A DNA stretch of 64,000 nt from positions 1,178,001 to 1,242,000 of the forward strand of contig LR733345.1 of the NCBI GenBank assembly GCA_902506225.1, read 5' to 3'. This document shows, one piece after another, positions 26,984 through 35,142 of the stretch (within the stretch, counting starts at the first letter, position 1; the number at the start of each line of letters is the position of its first letter). Source of the stretch: Faucicola sp902506225. Its GTDB lineage: Bacteria > Pseudomonadota > Gammaproteobacteria > Pseudomonadales > Moraxellaceae. The notes under the pieces were generated by a model. It was not told where the DNA came from, searched no databases, and was given only the letters and a program-made list of their open reading frames with translations. The position numbers were made by a program, and so were the translations under genes.

Positions 26984-28495
26984 ATGCGTTATGCTGACCC
27001 TAATACTGACGGTGCTAAAATCAATTTTAAAGAAAAGTATGACAACTTTATTGGCGGCCAATGGGTTGCGCCGGTTAAAGGTGAGTACTTTGATAACATC
27101 TCACCCGTCAACGGCAAGCCCTTCGCCAAAGTCGCCAAATCAAGTCCAGAAGACATTGAACTTGCACTTGATGCCGCCCATGCCGCTAAAACTAAGTGGA
27201 ATGCGGCTTCACCCACAGAGCGCTCTAATCTATTATTAAAAATCGCAGATCGCCTTGAGCAAAATATTGAGTTATTGGCGGTAGCTGAAACATGGGAAAA
27301 CGGTAAACCTATCCGTGAAACCTTGGCTGCGGATATACCACTTGCCATTGACCATTTTCGCTACTTTGCCGGTGCAATCCGCGCGCAAGAAGGCGGTGTT
27401 TCACCCATTGATGATGACACGGTCGCTTATCACTTTCATGAACCTTTAGGGGTGGTTGGACAAATCATTCCTTGGAACTTTCCAATTTTAATGGCTATCT
27501 GGAAAATAGCGCCTGCACTAGCCGCGGGTAACTGCATCGTCTTAAAACCCGCCGAGCAGACGCCTGTAAGCTTATTGGTGCTTGTTGAATTGATTCAAGA
27601 TTTGCTACCAGCAGGTATCTTAAATATCGTGAATGGGTATGGCGAAGAGGTGGGTAGTCATTTAGCTAGAAGCCCACGCATCTCAAAAATTGCCTTTACT
27701 GGCTCAACCCCTGTCGGTCAGCTTATTATGAAGTATGCGACAGAGAATATCATTCCAGTTACTTTAGAATTAGGCGGTAAATCACCCAATATTTTCTTTG
27801 CCGATGTCATGGATAAAGAAGATGATTACCTAGAAAAAGCGCTTGAAGGTTTTACTATGTTTGCGCTCAATCAAGGTGAAATATGCACCTGTCCTTCGAG
27901 AGCCTTAGTGCATGAAAGTATCGCCGATGCCTTTCTAGCCAAAGCCGTAGAACGGGTAAAACGTATCAAAACAGGTCATCCATTGGACACAGAAACCATG
28001 ATTGGTGCCCAAGCCTCTCAGGAACAACAAGACAAAATCTTAGGCTGTATTGCTACAGGTAAACAAGAAGGCGCCGAGCTTTTAACCGGTGGTAATGCAA
28101 GACATGAGGTGGGTGAAGGGTATTATATCGAGCCGACGATTTTTAAAGGCAATAATGATATGAAAATCTTCCAAGAAGAGATTTTTGGCCCGGTATTGTC
28201 TGTGACAACCTTCAAAGACTTTGATGATGCGATGCGTATTGCCAATGACACCATGTTTGGGCTAGGTGCTGGCGTGTGGGCACGTAGTGGTAATACTGCT
28301 TACCGTGCGGGGCGTGGCATTCAAGCTGGGCGAGTATGGACAAACTGTTACCACATTTATCCAGCCCATGCCGCATTTGGTGGTTACAAGAAATCAGGCA
28401 TTGGGCGTGAAAACCACAAAATGATGTTAGAGCATTACCAAAATACCAAAAATTTACTGGTCAGCTATTCTGAAAAACCGATGGGCTTTTTCTAG
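26984..28495 (+). CDS. Aldehyde dehydrogenase, acetaldehyde type (ExaC/AldB-like)
   Basis: NAD-dependent oxidation of acetaldehyde or a similar aldehyde to the acid. 503 residues. Motifs: IIPWNFPILMA, the cofactor loop GFTGSTPVG-like AFTGSTPVGQ, the general-base Glu in LELGGKSPN, and the nucleophile Cys in NQGEICTCPSR near 305. The C-terminus GRENHKMMLEHYQ...SEKPMGFF closely resembles the ALDH fragment fused to the iron alcohol dehydrogenase remnant at 33356-33445. AAGGAAATG precedes ATG 26984. It diverges from the GAF regulator and ends in a strong terminator. Confidence 0.92.
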   Translation: MRYADPNTDGAKINFKEKYDNFIGGQWVAPVKGEYFDNISPVNGKPFAKVAKSSPEDIELALDAAHAAKTKWNAASPTERSNLLLKIADRLEQNIELLAVAETWENGKPIRETLAADIPLAIDHFRYFAGAIRAQEGGVSPIDDDTVAYHFHEPLGVVGQIIPWNFPILMAIWKIAPALAAGNCIVLKPAEQTPVSLLVLVELIQDLLPAGILNIVNGYGEEVGSHLARSPRISKIAFTGSTPVGQLIMKYATENIIPVTLELGGKSPNIFFADVMDKEDDYLEKALEGFTMFALNQGEICTCPSRALVHESIADAFLAKAVERVKRIKTGHPLDTETMIGAQASQEQQDKILGCIATGKQEGAELLTGGNARHEVGEGYYIEPTIFKGNNDMKIFQEEIFGPVLSVTTFKDFDDAMRIANDTMFGLGAGVWARSGNTAYRAGRGIQAGRVWTNCYHIYPAHAAFGGYKKSGIGRENHKMMLEHYQNTKNLLVSYSEKPMGFF

Positions 28496-28520
28496 AATTT
28501 GATAGGTCATAAACAACAAA

Positions 28521-28541
28521 AACCGCTCTCATAGAGCGGTT
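28521..28541 (+). terminator. Aldehyde dehydrogenase terminator
   Basis: AACCGCTCT-CAT-AGAGCGGTT followed by T6. Confidence 0.92.
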
Positions 28542-28752
28542 TTTTTATCGAAAATAAAAAGTATCAATATTAAATTTATTTACCATCGCTCAATCAACCA
28601 CTCATCATAAGCGGTTATTGCCCCATGAAGTTGTTAAATTTATTGCACTTAGTGGCGCACTTAGTTTAAACAACTTGTAGTTTAGCCATAACATCTTAGC
28701 ATTTACCAAAATCACATAAAGACGCCAAGGTTGACTAGTCACTGTCAGTCTA

Positions 28753-29901
28753 TCAAGTCAAAGTACTAAAATCTACTAAACAGTCTCGATTGATATCTTG
28801 AATTCGGTTTGCACTGGTCAATGTCATTGCCACGCGCATTTCTTTGTCTATCAAGTTGAGTAAATTGGTCACCCCGGCCTCACCATCGGCGGCTAACGCA
28901 TAGACAAATGCACGTCCTAACATACATAAATCCGCTCCCAATGCCAGCATTCTCACCACATCTAAGCCATTACGGATACCCGAATCGACCAAGATTTTGA
29001 TATCACCTTTAACCGCATCGGCAATTTTGGGTAGGGCAGTGGCAGTTGACATCACCCCATCAAGCTGACGTCCACCATGATTGGAAACCACGATACCATC
29101 AGCGCCAAAACGTACCGCATCTTTGGCGTCTTGCGGGTCAAGAATACCTTTGATGACCATAGCGCCATCCCAAAAATCACGAATCCATTCTAAGTCTTTC
29201 CAAGAAATCGAGGGATCAAAGTTATTACCCAGCCAACCAATATAATCCTCTAAGCCAATCGCTTTACCAAGATATTTAGAAACATTACCCAAATCATGGG
29301 GTCTTCCTAACAATCCCACGTTCATTGCCCAGTGTGGATGGGTGCAGGCTTGTAGATAGCGACGCATGGCAGCATTGGGTCCACTCATGCCAGAGTGCGC
29401 ATCGCGATATCTCGCCCCTGGGACAGGCATATCGACGGTAAACACCAGCGTTGAGCAGCCTGCCGCTTTGGCACGCTCCAACACATTTTGCATAAACTTA
29501 CGGTCACGCAACACATACAGCTGAAACCACATAGGGCGATTGATTTTTGGGGTGACTTCTTCGATAGGGCAGACTGATACCGTTGACATGGTAAATGGAA
29601 TGCCTTTTTTGTCGGCAGCCATCGCTGCTTGGACTTCACCACGGCGAGCATACATACCTGTCAAACCCACTGGAGATAGCGCCACAGGTAATGACAGCTG
29701 TTCACCAAAAATCTCAGTGGATAAATCAAGCTGCGTCATGTCTTTTAGTACCCGCTGACGTAAGGCAATACTCGATAAGTCTTCAACATTACGTTTTAAG
29801 GTGTATTCGGCATACGCCCCACCATCAATGTAGTGGAATAAAAAAGGGGGTAAACGGCGGCGCGCCGCTTCTCGGTAATCATTGGCAGAAGAAATAATCA
29901 T
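28753..29901 (-). CDS. lldD: L-lactate dehydrogenase (FMN, quinone-linked)
   Basis: Membrane-associated oxidation of L-lactate to pyruvate, with electrons to the quinone pool. 382 residues in the glycolate-oxidase fold. Motifs: FHYIDGGAYAEYTL at the N-terminus, FTVDMPVPGARYRD, and the active-site block VVSNHGGRQLDGVMST with the catalytic His, then VDSGIRNGLDVVRMLALGA for the FMN phosphate. Last gene of lldP-lldR-lldD; a 142-bp gap containing tandem repeats separates it from lldR. Confidence 0.95.
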   Translation of the reverse strand: MIISSANDYREAARRRLPPFLFHYIDGGAYAEYTLKRNVEDLSSIALRQRVLKDMTQLDLSTEIFGEQLSLPVALSPVGLTGMYARRGEVQAAMAADKKGIPFTMSTVSVCPIEEVTPKINRPMWFQLYVLRDRKFMQNVLERAKAAGCSTLVFTVDMPVPGARYRDAHSGMSGPNAAMRRYLQACTHPHWAMNVGLLGRPHDLGNVSKYLGKAIGLEDYIGWLGNNFDPSISWKDLEWIRDFWDGAMVIKGILDPQDAKDAVRFGADGIVVSNHGGRQLDGVMSTATALPKIADAVKGDIKILVDSGIRNGLDVVRMLALGADLCMLGRAFVYALAADGEAGVTNLLNLIDKEMRVAMTLTSANRIQDINRDCLVDFSTLT

Positions 29902-30002
29902 AATATCCCTATCTTAACTATGTTATTAATGGTAGAAATAGCCACGTGCATTTAAACCTGTTTACACTAAAATGCGTTTATAAAATGCGCCTGAATTAAC
30001 AG

Positions 30003-30055
30003 GCATCTGTATTAAAAAGCATCTGTATTAAAAAGCATCTGTATTAAAAAGCATC
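30003..30055. repeat. 16-bp tandem repeat at the 3' end of lldR
   Basis: Three exact copies of GCATCTGTATTAAAAA (30003-30018, 30019-30034, 30035-30050) plus the first five bases of a fourth. The copy nearest lldR contains its stop codon and last codons, so the tail of the coding sequence has been duplicated downstream. Confidence 0.92.
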
Positions 30056-30817
30056 AGTGGCCAACCGGGAAACTCGCTGTCTGCGAGCCGTTGCCTCATC
30101 AATCTTGGCAACCTGTTTTATCACAAACTCAATATGCTCACCCACGGCTTTGCGAGCTAATTCACTATCACGCGCGATAATCGCATTCATCATCGCCATG
30201 TGCTGCGTATGTAAGGTTTCAAAGCCATAATGCTCGGTGTAAATTTTTCGCCGAGCTAATACCACGTTATGTCTCATTAGGTGAAAAACATTTTTCATCA
30301 TCTGCAACAATACCGCATTTTGGGAGGCTTCAGCAATCGCTAAATGAAAATTGGCATCGGCAATAGCGGCTTGTTCGGTATCGCCATGCGCTTGACTGTT
30401 TGCTAACTGCTCGTAGTAAAAGCGGATTTTTTCAATATCTTGTTTTGTAGCTCTCTGGGCAGCGTACCAGGCTGTACCGCCTTCTAGTACAATTCTTGCT
30501 TCTTGCACATCTAGACGATACAGGGGATCGGCATCCAATAAGGGGGTTAGTGTCTGTAATATCAGATTATCAGACAGCGCCTCAAGGGGCTGGCGCTGTT
30601 TGATAGTTTGCACATCTTTGACAAACGTTCCCGACCCAATACGACTTTCGGTAATACCGACACTATTCATCTGCTGTAACGCTTCACGCAGTGCGGTACG
30701 AGATACGCCTAGTCGCTCACACAAATGGCGCTCGGCAGGTAATCTATCGCCATTTTTTAGCCCTTCACGGTCTATTAGCGAAATTAATTGTTCAATGACC
30801 TGCGTTGCAACCTTCAT
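30044..30817 (-). CDS. lldR: LldR, lactate-responsive GntR/FadR repressor
   Basis: 257 residues. The N-terminal winged helix (about 8-70) has NGDRLPAERHLCERLGVSRTALREALQQM, the GntR recognition pattern. The C-terminal FadR-type (FCD) all-helical domain has metal-ligand-like residues (DANFHLAIAEAS, H in LMRHN, H in VGEHIEFV). It sits between lldP (13-base gap) and lldD. Two TTGGTA-N-TACCAA palindromes flank the lldP promoter and are its expected sites; L-lactate should relieve repression. The 3' end is embedded in a tandem repeat. Confidence 0.93.
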   Translation of the reverse strand: MKVATQVIEQLISLIDREGLKNGDRLPAERHLCERLGVSRTALREALQQMNSVGITESRIGSGTFVKDVQTIKQRQPLEALSDNLILQTLTPLLDADPLYRLDVQEARIVLEGGTAWYAAQRATKQDIEKIRFYYEQLANSQAHGDTEQAAIADANFHLAIAEASQNAVLLQMMKNVFHLMRHNVVLARRKIYTEHYGFETLHTQHMAMMNAIIARDSELARKAVGEHIEFVIKQVAKIDEATARRQRVSRLATDAF

Positions 30818-30830
30818 ACCTTACCTATCA

Positions 30831-32534
30831 TTATCCTTGTGGAATCATCCAAGGCACGACATACGCTTGTAGCGTGATGAGCACGCCTATCATAATGGTA
30901 AAAATAATACTATGTTTGACGGTAAATCTGAACAAATCTGACTCTTTACCGACCAAACCTGTAGCGGCACAGGCAATGGCAATGGATTGCGGGGAAATCA
31001 TTTTACCGGTCACCCCACCTGAGGTATTCGCTGCCACTAACAACACCTCAGGCACACCAATTTGCCGAGCGGTGGTGGCTTGAAGGGCAGCAAACAACGC
31101 ATTGGCTGACGTGTCTGAGCCTGTCAAAAATACCCCTAACCAACCCAAAAATGGTGAAAAGAAGGTAAAAGCTTTGCCTGTGTGTGCCAATGCTAACGCT
31201 AAGGTAGCAGACAACCCTGAATAATTGGCGATAAACGCAAATGCCAACACCATACCAATAGAATAAATCGGGGTGCGTAGCTCATTAATGGTTTCGCCAA
31301 ACGTCGATAACGCTTGTTTGGGACGCATTTTTAGCATCACGATGGAGATAATCGCCGCTAACATGATGGCTGTACCTGTTGCTGAGAACCAATCAAATTT
31401 ATAAATGGCCGCATAGTCGGTAATTTTGGTGACGACTGGGGGCAGTTTTTGTACGGCATTGTGCAAATACGGCACATTAATACTCATCACCATATCGACC
31501 AACGCCCCATCAGGCTGACCATTTTTGCCTTTGACAAATAAATCTTTAAACGGCTTAATACTCCACAACGACACCATCGCGGTCAAAATCACAAACGGCA
31601 TCCAAGCTTTGATGATTTGAGCGGGCGAGTAATTGGTAGTTGGCAACGGTGCTGATACGCTTGTGTTATCACCCATCTGATTTTTGCCATCGACTTGATT
31701 TTCAAAACGGAATATGTGCTTGGGCTGCCACACTTTAAATAGCAACGTCAAACTGACTAACGAGGCAATAGCAGCGGTAATATCAGGCAACTCAGGTCCA
31801 ATGTAGTTTGAGGTCAAAAACTGCGCAATGGCAAATGACCCACCACCGACCACAATCGCTGGGAAGGTTTCACGAACCCCGCGCCATCCGTCCATAATCG
31901 CCATAATCCACACTAACACAATAGGCACAATAAAAGGCAACTGGCGTCCAACCATTTGGCTGATGGCATGGGTTTCTACCCCAGACACTTGTCCTGCCAC
32001 GATGATTGGAATCCCCATCGCGCCAAAGGCAACCGGGGCCGTATTGACGATTAGGCAAAGTCCAGCGGCATACAAAGGTTTAAACCCTAATCCGACCAAT
32101 AACGCTGCTGTGATAGCTACAGGTGCACCAAAACCTGCTGCGCCTTCCAAAAAAGTACCAAAGGCAAACCCGACCAGTAACATCTGTAACCGTTGGTCTT
32201 CGGTCAGTGATAAAATACTGGAGCGGATAATATCAAATTGCCCTGTTTTTACCGTGACTTTGTATAAAAATACTGCCCCGATAATAATCCAGGCGATAGG
32301 CCAAAGCCCATAGAAGAATCCATAAATCGCGGATGATAACGCTAACGTCACCGGCATTTGATATAAAAATAGGGCAACAAGCAGCGCCAAAACAACGGTG
32401 ATGGTGCCTGCGACACTACCTTTTAAACGAAATACCGCCAAGGCTAGAAAAAAGAAGATAATCGGGATGAGGGCAATGGCACTTGAAAGCCAAATATTGC
32501 CCATGGGATCGTAAATCTGTTGCCATTGTTGCAT
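30831..32534 (-). CDS. lldP: L-lactate permease
   Basis: Proton-coupled lactate uptake across the inner membrane. 567 residues with about 13-14 hydrophobic segments. Family signature FGTFLEGAAGFGAPVAITAALLVG occurs near 130, and the C-terminal half has GWLGVFLTGSDTSANALFAALQ and AANTSGGVTGKMISPQSIAIA. GGAGG lies before ATG 32534. First gene of lldPRD; the sigma-70 promoter and operators are described separately. Confidence 0.95.
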   Translation of the reverse strand: MQQWQQIYDPMGNIWLSSAIALIPIIFFFLALAVFRLKGSVAGTITVVLALLVALFLYQMPVTLALSSAIYGFFYGLWPIAWIIIGAVFLYKVTVKTGQFDIIRSSILSLTEDQRLQMLLVGFAFGTFLEGAAGFGAPVAITAALLVGLGFKPLYAAGLCLIVNTAPVAFGAMGIPIIVAGQVSGVETHAISQMVGRQLPFIVPIVLVWIMAIMDGWRGVRETFPAIVVGGGSFAIAQFLTSNYIGPELPDITAAIASLVSLTLLFKVWQPKHIFRFENQVDGKNQMGDNTSVSAPLPTTNYSPAQIIKAWMPFVILTAMVSLWSIKPFKDLFVKGKNGQPDGALVDMVMSINVPYLHNAVQKLPPVVTKITDYAAIYKFDWFSATGTAIMLAAIISIVMLKMRPKQALSTFGETINELRTPIYSIGMVLAFAFIANYSGLSATLALALAHTGKAFTFFSPFLGWLGVFLTGSDTSANALFAALQATTARQIGVPEVLLVAANTSGGVTGKMISPQSIAIACAATGLVGKESDLFRFTVKHSIIFTIMIGVLITLQAYVVPWMIPQG

Positions 32535-32553
32535 ATTTCCTCCATGAAATAAT

Positions 32554-32566
32554 TGGTATTACCAAA
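32554..32566. promoter_or_regulatory. LldR operator, promoter-downstream
   Basis: A perfect 13-bp palindrome TTGGTA-T-TACCAA between the predicted lldP transcription start and its ATG. FadR/GntR-type sites have the form TNGTNNNACNA. Confidence 0.85.
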
Positions 32567-32593
32567 ATAGTCTGAGTATCAATAATTGGTTAA

Positions 32594-32622
32594 ATAATAA
32601 AGAAAATTACGCTTTAGTTCAA
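32594..32622 (-). promoter_or_regulatory. Sigma-70 promoter of lldPRD
   Basis: On the minus strand, TTGAAC (32622-32617), 17 bases, TATTAT (32599-32594). It lies between the two LldR operators, about 60 bases before the lldP ATG. Confidence 0.75.
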
Positions 32623-32663
32623 TCAAATTTCGAAAAAATAGTGATATTTATAAGGTTTTTTGT

Positions 32664-32682
32664 AAATTGGTAATACCAATTT
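32664..32682. promoter_or_regulatory. LldR operator, promoter-upstream
   Basis: A perfect 19-bp palindrome AAATTGGTA-A-TACCAATTT, 113 bases centre to centre from the downstream operator. The paired arrangement resembles E. coli lldPRD, where repression involves two sites. Confidence 0.87.
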
Positions 32683-32779
32683 TGATAGTAATATGACTTG
32701 TTGTGTGGAAGTATACAAAAAAGCTTGGTGTTGAAGTCAGCAGAGTTTCAAGTTTTTACTGTCAGGGTGCGTGATGAAA

Positions 32780-32850
32780 GCTACCCAGCGTCTTGCTGTA
32801 GGCTTGACAGCATAAGCCATGAGGGACGCAAGTAGCGTGCTTTATTTTTT
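32780..32850 (+). ncRNA. Candidate structured RNA with nested stems and U-rich end
   Basis: Three perfect 5-bp stems nest in order: GCTAC (32780-32784) with GTAGC (32832-32836); GCGTC (32788-32792) with GACGC (32825-32829); GCTGT (32795-32799) with ACAGC (32807-32811). The apical loop GGCTT can pair with AAGCC at 32814-32818, a possible pseudoknot. The segment ends in TTTATTTTTT. I do not recognise the family. It could instead be an elaborate terminator or a repeated genomic element. Confidence 0.4.
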
Positions 32851-32964
32851 CAAAAGACATCAATTCGAGTAACTTTTTGACTAAGGTAGGTTAATAGTAG
32901 GTAGAGAGCATTGCACGACTAAATTAAAATCAAATCATAGTGATTTTATAAGAATATATTTTAT

Positions 32965-33355
32965 AAAAATATATTGGTACATCTTATCTAGTTGTAAGAT
33001 GACAAAAAATTAGGCGTACGAATAAAATTACTATATACCCTAACCATAAAAGATTAAAAGGAATTTAATCATGGCTTATAAGCAAATCTCCGATCAAACC
33101 AGTGGCTTTTTTATTCCCTCCGTATCATTATTTGGACCTGGCTGTGTCAAAGAAGTAGGCTCAAAAGCCAAAGATCTAGGTGCCAAAAAAGCGCTAATTG
33201 TAACTGACCAAGGGCTGAACAAAGCAGGTGTTCCAGACATTATCATTAAACATTTAAGCGAAAAAGGTATTGATAGCCACGTATTTGCAGGCGCAGAGCC
33301 AAATCCAACTGACAAAAATGTCCACGATGGCGTCACAGCGTATCAGGATAACGGC
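32965..33355. repeat. Direct repeat copy 1 (391 bp): iron-ADH upstream region and first ~95 codons
   Basis: Matches 36334-36724 base for base except for about five substitutions, at a constant offset of 3369. It includes about 106 bases of leader and the 5' coding part. The copy-2 boundary coincides with the right end of the IS4-family element. Confidence 0.95.
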
Positions 33356-33445
33356 CGCGAAAACCATCTAATGATGCTTGATCATTATCAGCAAACCAAA
33401 AACATGCTGGTTTCTTATAGTCCCAAAAAGATGGGCTTCTTTTAA
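33071..33445 (+). pseudogene. Chimeric remnant: iron-ADH N-terminus fused to aldehyde dehydrogenase C-terminus
   Basis: An open frame of 124 codons. Residues 1-94 match the intact iron alcohol dehydrogenase at 36440 except one (His for Tyr). The last 30 residues (GRENHLMMLDHYQ...KKMGFF) match the C-terminus of the aldehyde dehydrogenase at 26984. The junction is at about base 33355. A deletion between an iron-ADH gene and a downstream aldehyde dehydrogenase gene explains it. Neither catalytic region remains: no iron-binding His motifs and no ALDH Cys. The frame is intact with a good ribosome site, so a short peptide may still be made, but an enzyme function is very unlikely. Confidence 0.9.
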
Positions 33446-33542
33446 GCCTGTCTGTCACGCACTTTATGGCAGCCACCATAAAATAATGAGTTGGTAGATA
33501 TGACATCTATCAACTCACCATCCACGATAAGGAGAAAGTAAC

Positions 33543-34571
33543 ATGGCTAATAAAATGAAAGCTGCGGTTCTGCATGAGTTCAACCAACCTCTGCAGATTG
33601 AAGAAGTTGATATCCCTACCCCAGGTCCTGGTCAAATTGTAGTAAAAATGCAGGCATCAGGTGTCTGTCATACCGACCTGCACGCTGTCGAAGGCGATTG
33701 GCCAGTCAAACCAAGCCCCCCGTTTATCCCTGGTCATGAAGGTGTCGGCCTGATCACTGCTGTGGGTGAAGGTGTTAAGCATGTTAAAGAAGGCGACCGT
33801 GTCGGTGTGCCTTGGCTCTACTCTGCCTGTGGTCACTGTACGCACTGTCTAGGTGGCTGGGAAACCCTGTGCCTAAGTCAAAAGAACTCTGGCTACTCAG
33901 TGAATGGTAGCTTTGCAGAATACGTATTGGCAGATGCTGACTATGTTGGCATTATTCCTGAGAGCGTTGACTCTGTTGAGATTGCACCAGTTCTATGTGC
34001 GGGTGTGACGGTATATAAAGGTCTGAAAATGACAGACACCAAACCAGGTGATTGGGTCGTCATTTCAGGTATCGGTGGACTTGGTCACATGGCGGTACAG
34101 TACGCCATTGCCATGGGACTGAACGTTGCTGCCGTCGATATTGACGATGAAAAGCTCGATTTTGCCAAAAAACTGGGGGCAAAAGTCACCGTCAATGCCA
34201 AAAACACCGATCCTGGTGAGTATCTGCAAGAAGAGATCGGCGGTGCTCATGGTGTGCTAGTGACAGCCGTCTCCTCTAAGGCCTTTGATCAAGCGCTGAC
34301 CATGCTGCGCCGCGGTGGTACTTTAGTCTGTAATGGTCTGCCAACAGGCGACTTCCCTGTCTCTATCTTTGATACGGTACTAAATGGTATTACCATTCGT
34401 GGCTCAATCGTTGGTACACGCCTGGACCTACAAGAGTCGCTAGATATGGCAGCGGCAGGTAAAGTAAAAGCGACTGTTGCCGCTGAGCCACTTGAAAACA
34501 TCAATGACATTTTTGATCGTATGCGTGATGGTAAGATTGAGGGTCGCATCGTCATTGATTACTCTATGTAG
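33543..34571 (+). CDS. adhP: Zinc-dependent ethanol-type alcohol dehydrogenase (AdhP/AdhA-like)
   Basis: 342-residue tetramer-type MDR enzyme oxidising primary alcohols to aldehydes with NAD. The catalytic zinc site is GVCHTDLHAVEGDW and PGHEGVG, the structural zinc loop CGHCTHCLGGWETLC, and the Rossmann motif SGIGGLGHMAVQYA. AAGGAG precedes ATG 33543. It lies 97 bases after the ALDH remnant and before a DUF779 gene, which suggests a former ALDH-adhP-DUF779 operon. Leucine codons are overwhelmingly CTG/CTA, unlike the TTA/TTG-rich neighbours, a sign of separate ancestry. Confidence 0.92.
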   Translation: MANKMKAAVLHEFNQPLQIEEVDIPTPGPGQIVVKMQASGVCHTDLHAVEGDWPVKPSPPFIPGHEGVGLITAVGEGVKHVKEGDRVGVPWLYSACGHCTHCLGGWETLCLSQKNSGYSVNGSFAEYVLADADYVGIIPESVDSVEIAPVLCAGVTVYKGLKMTDTKPGDWVVISGIGGLGHMAVQYAIAMGLNVAAVDIDDEKLDFAKKLGAKVTVNAKNTDPGEYLQEEIGGAHGVLVTAVSSKAFDQALTMLRRGGTLVCNGLPTGDFPVSIFDTVLNGITIRGSIVGTRLDLQESLDMAAAGKVKATVAAEPLENINDIFDRMRDGKIEGRIVIDYSM

Positions 34572-34755
34572 ACATGTCAATTATTTGAGACATTTTTATT
34601 TTTTAGAAATTATCTCGATAATTACGACGTTTGGTCACAAATAACAGGTCGTATCGTTTTCAGCCACATGCTATTAATGATGTGAGTGATGATGATGCGG
34701 CCTTTTATATTTTACCGATTAGTTTGGGTAAAAGTTTAAAAATAAGGAGCACGTT

Positions 34756-35082
34756 ATGAAACTTGAAGCGACAGAAGCCTGCGTTGCGTTAATTGAGCTA
34801 TTAAAGTCCAAACACGGTGACCTGATGTTCCATCAATCTGGCGGCTGCTGCGATGGTAGCTCACCGATGTGTTATCCATTGGGCGAGTTTAAAGTGGGCG
34901 GCCAAGACGTGCTCATCGGTGAGCTCGCTGGCTGTCCCTTTTATATGGGTAAAGCGCAGCATAAACTTTGGCAACATACGGATTTAACCATCGATGTGGT
35001 CGATGGACGCGGGGCCAGTTTTTCGCTTGAGATACCTGAAGGTAAGCGCTTTATCGTCCGTTCAGAAGTATGTGCGGTGTAA
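34756..35082 (+). CDS. DUF779 family protein
   Basis: 108 residues with the conserved cysteine-rich centre HQSGGCCDGSSPMCYP and a GCPFYMG motif. DUF779 genes are usually found beside acetaldehyde or propanal dehydrogenase genes; their biochemical role is not established to my knowledge. Here it follows adhP by 184 bases and the expected aldehyde dehydrogenase partner survives only as a 30-codon fragment at 33356. AAGGAGC precedes ATG 34756. No membrane segment or signal peptide. The Cys pattern hints at metal or thiol chemistry (inference). Confidence 0.85.
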   Translation: MKLEATEACVALIELLKSKHGDLMFHQSGGCCDGSSPMCYPLGEFKVGGQDVLIGELAGCPFYMGKAQHKLWQHTDLTIDVVDGRGASFSLEIPEGKRFIVRSEVCAV

Positions 35083-35142
35083 ACTACTACTTTATTCACA
35101 AGAAGCTATCAGTCTCATATCATCGCATTTTATGTCTTATTG

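Larger units (their letters stand above)
32535..33070. other. 536-bp gap between divergent lldP and the truncated iron-ADH gene
   Basis: The part near lldP holds its promoter and two LldR operators (32554-32682). The middle (32780-32850) holds a nested hairpin described separately. From 32965 it is the start of the 391-bp duplicated segment, including the ribosome site AAAAGGAA of the truncated gene. Confidence 0.7.

Noticed and set aside
30003..30055. Short repeats as a CRISPR array (also 37856-37915)
   Set aside because: Units of 15-16 bp follow each other directly with no unique spacers and no cas genes.
32814..32836. GGGACGCAA motif resembling the c-di-GMP-I (GEMM) riboswitch
   Set aside because: The partner element (GCAAACC with its tetraloop hairpin) and the receptor helix are missing; the bases are explained by the nested GCGTC/GACGC stem.
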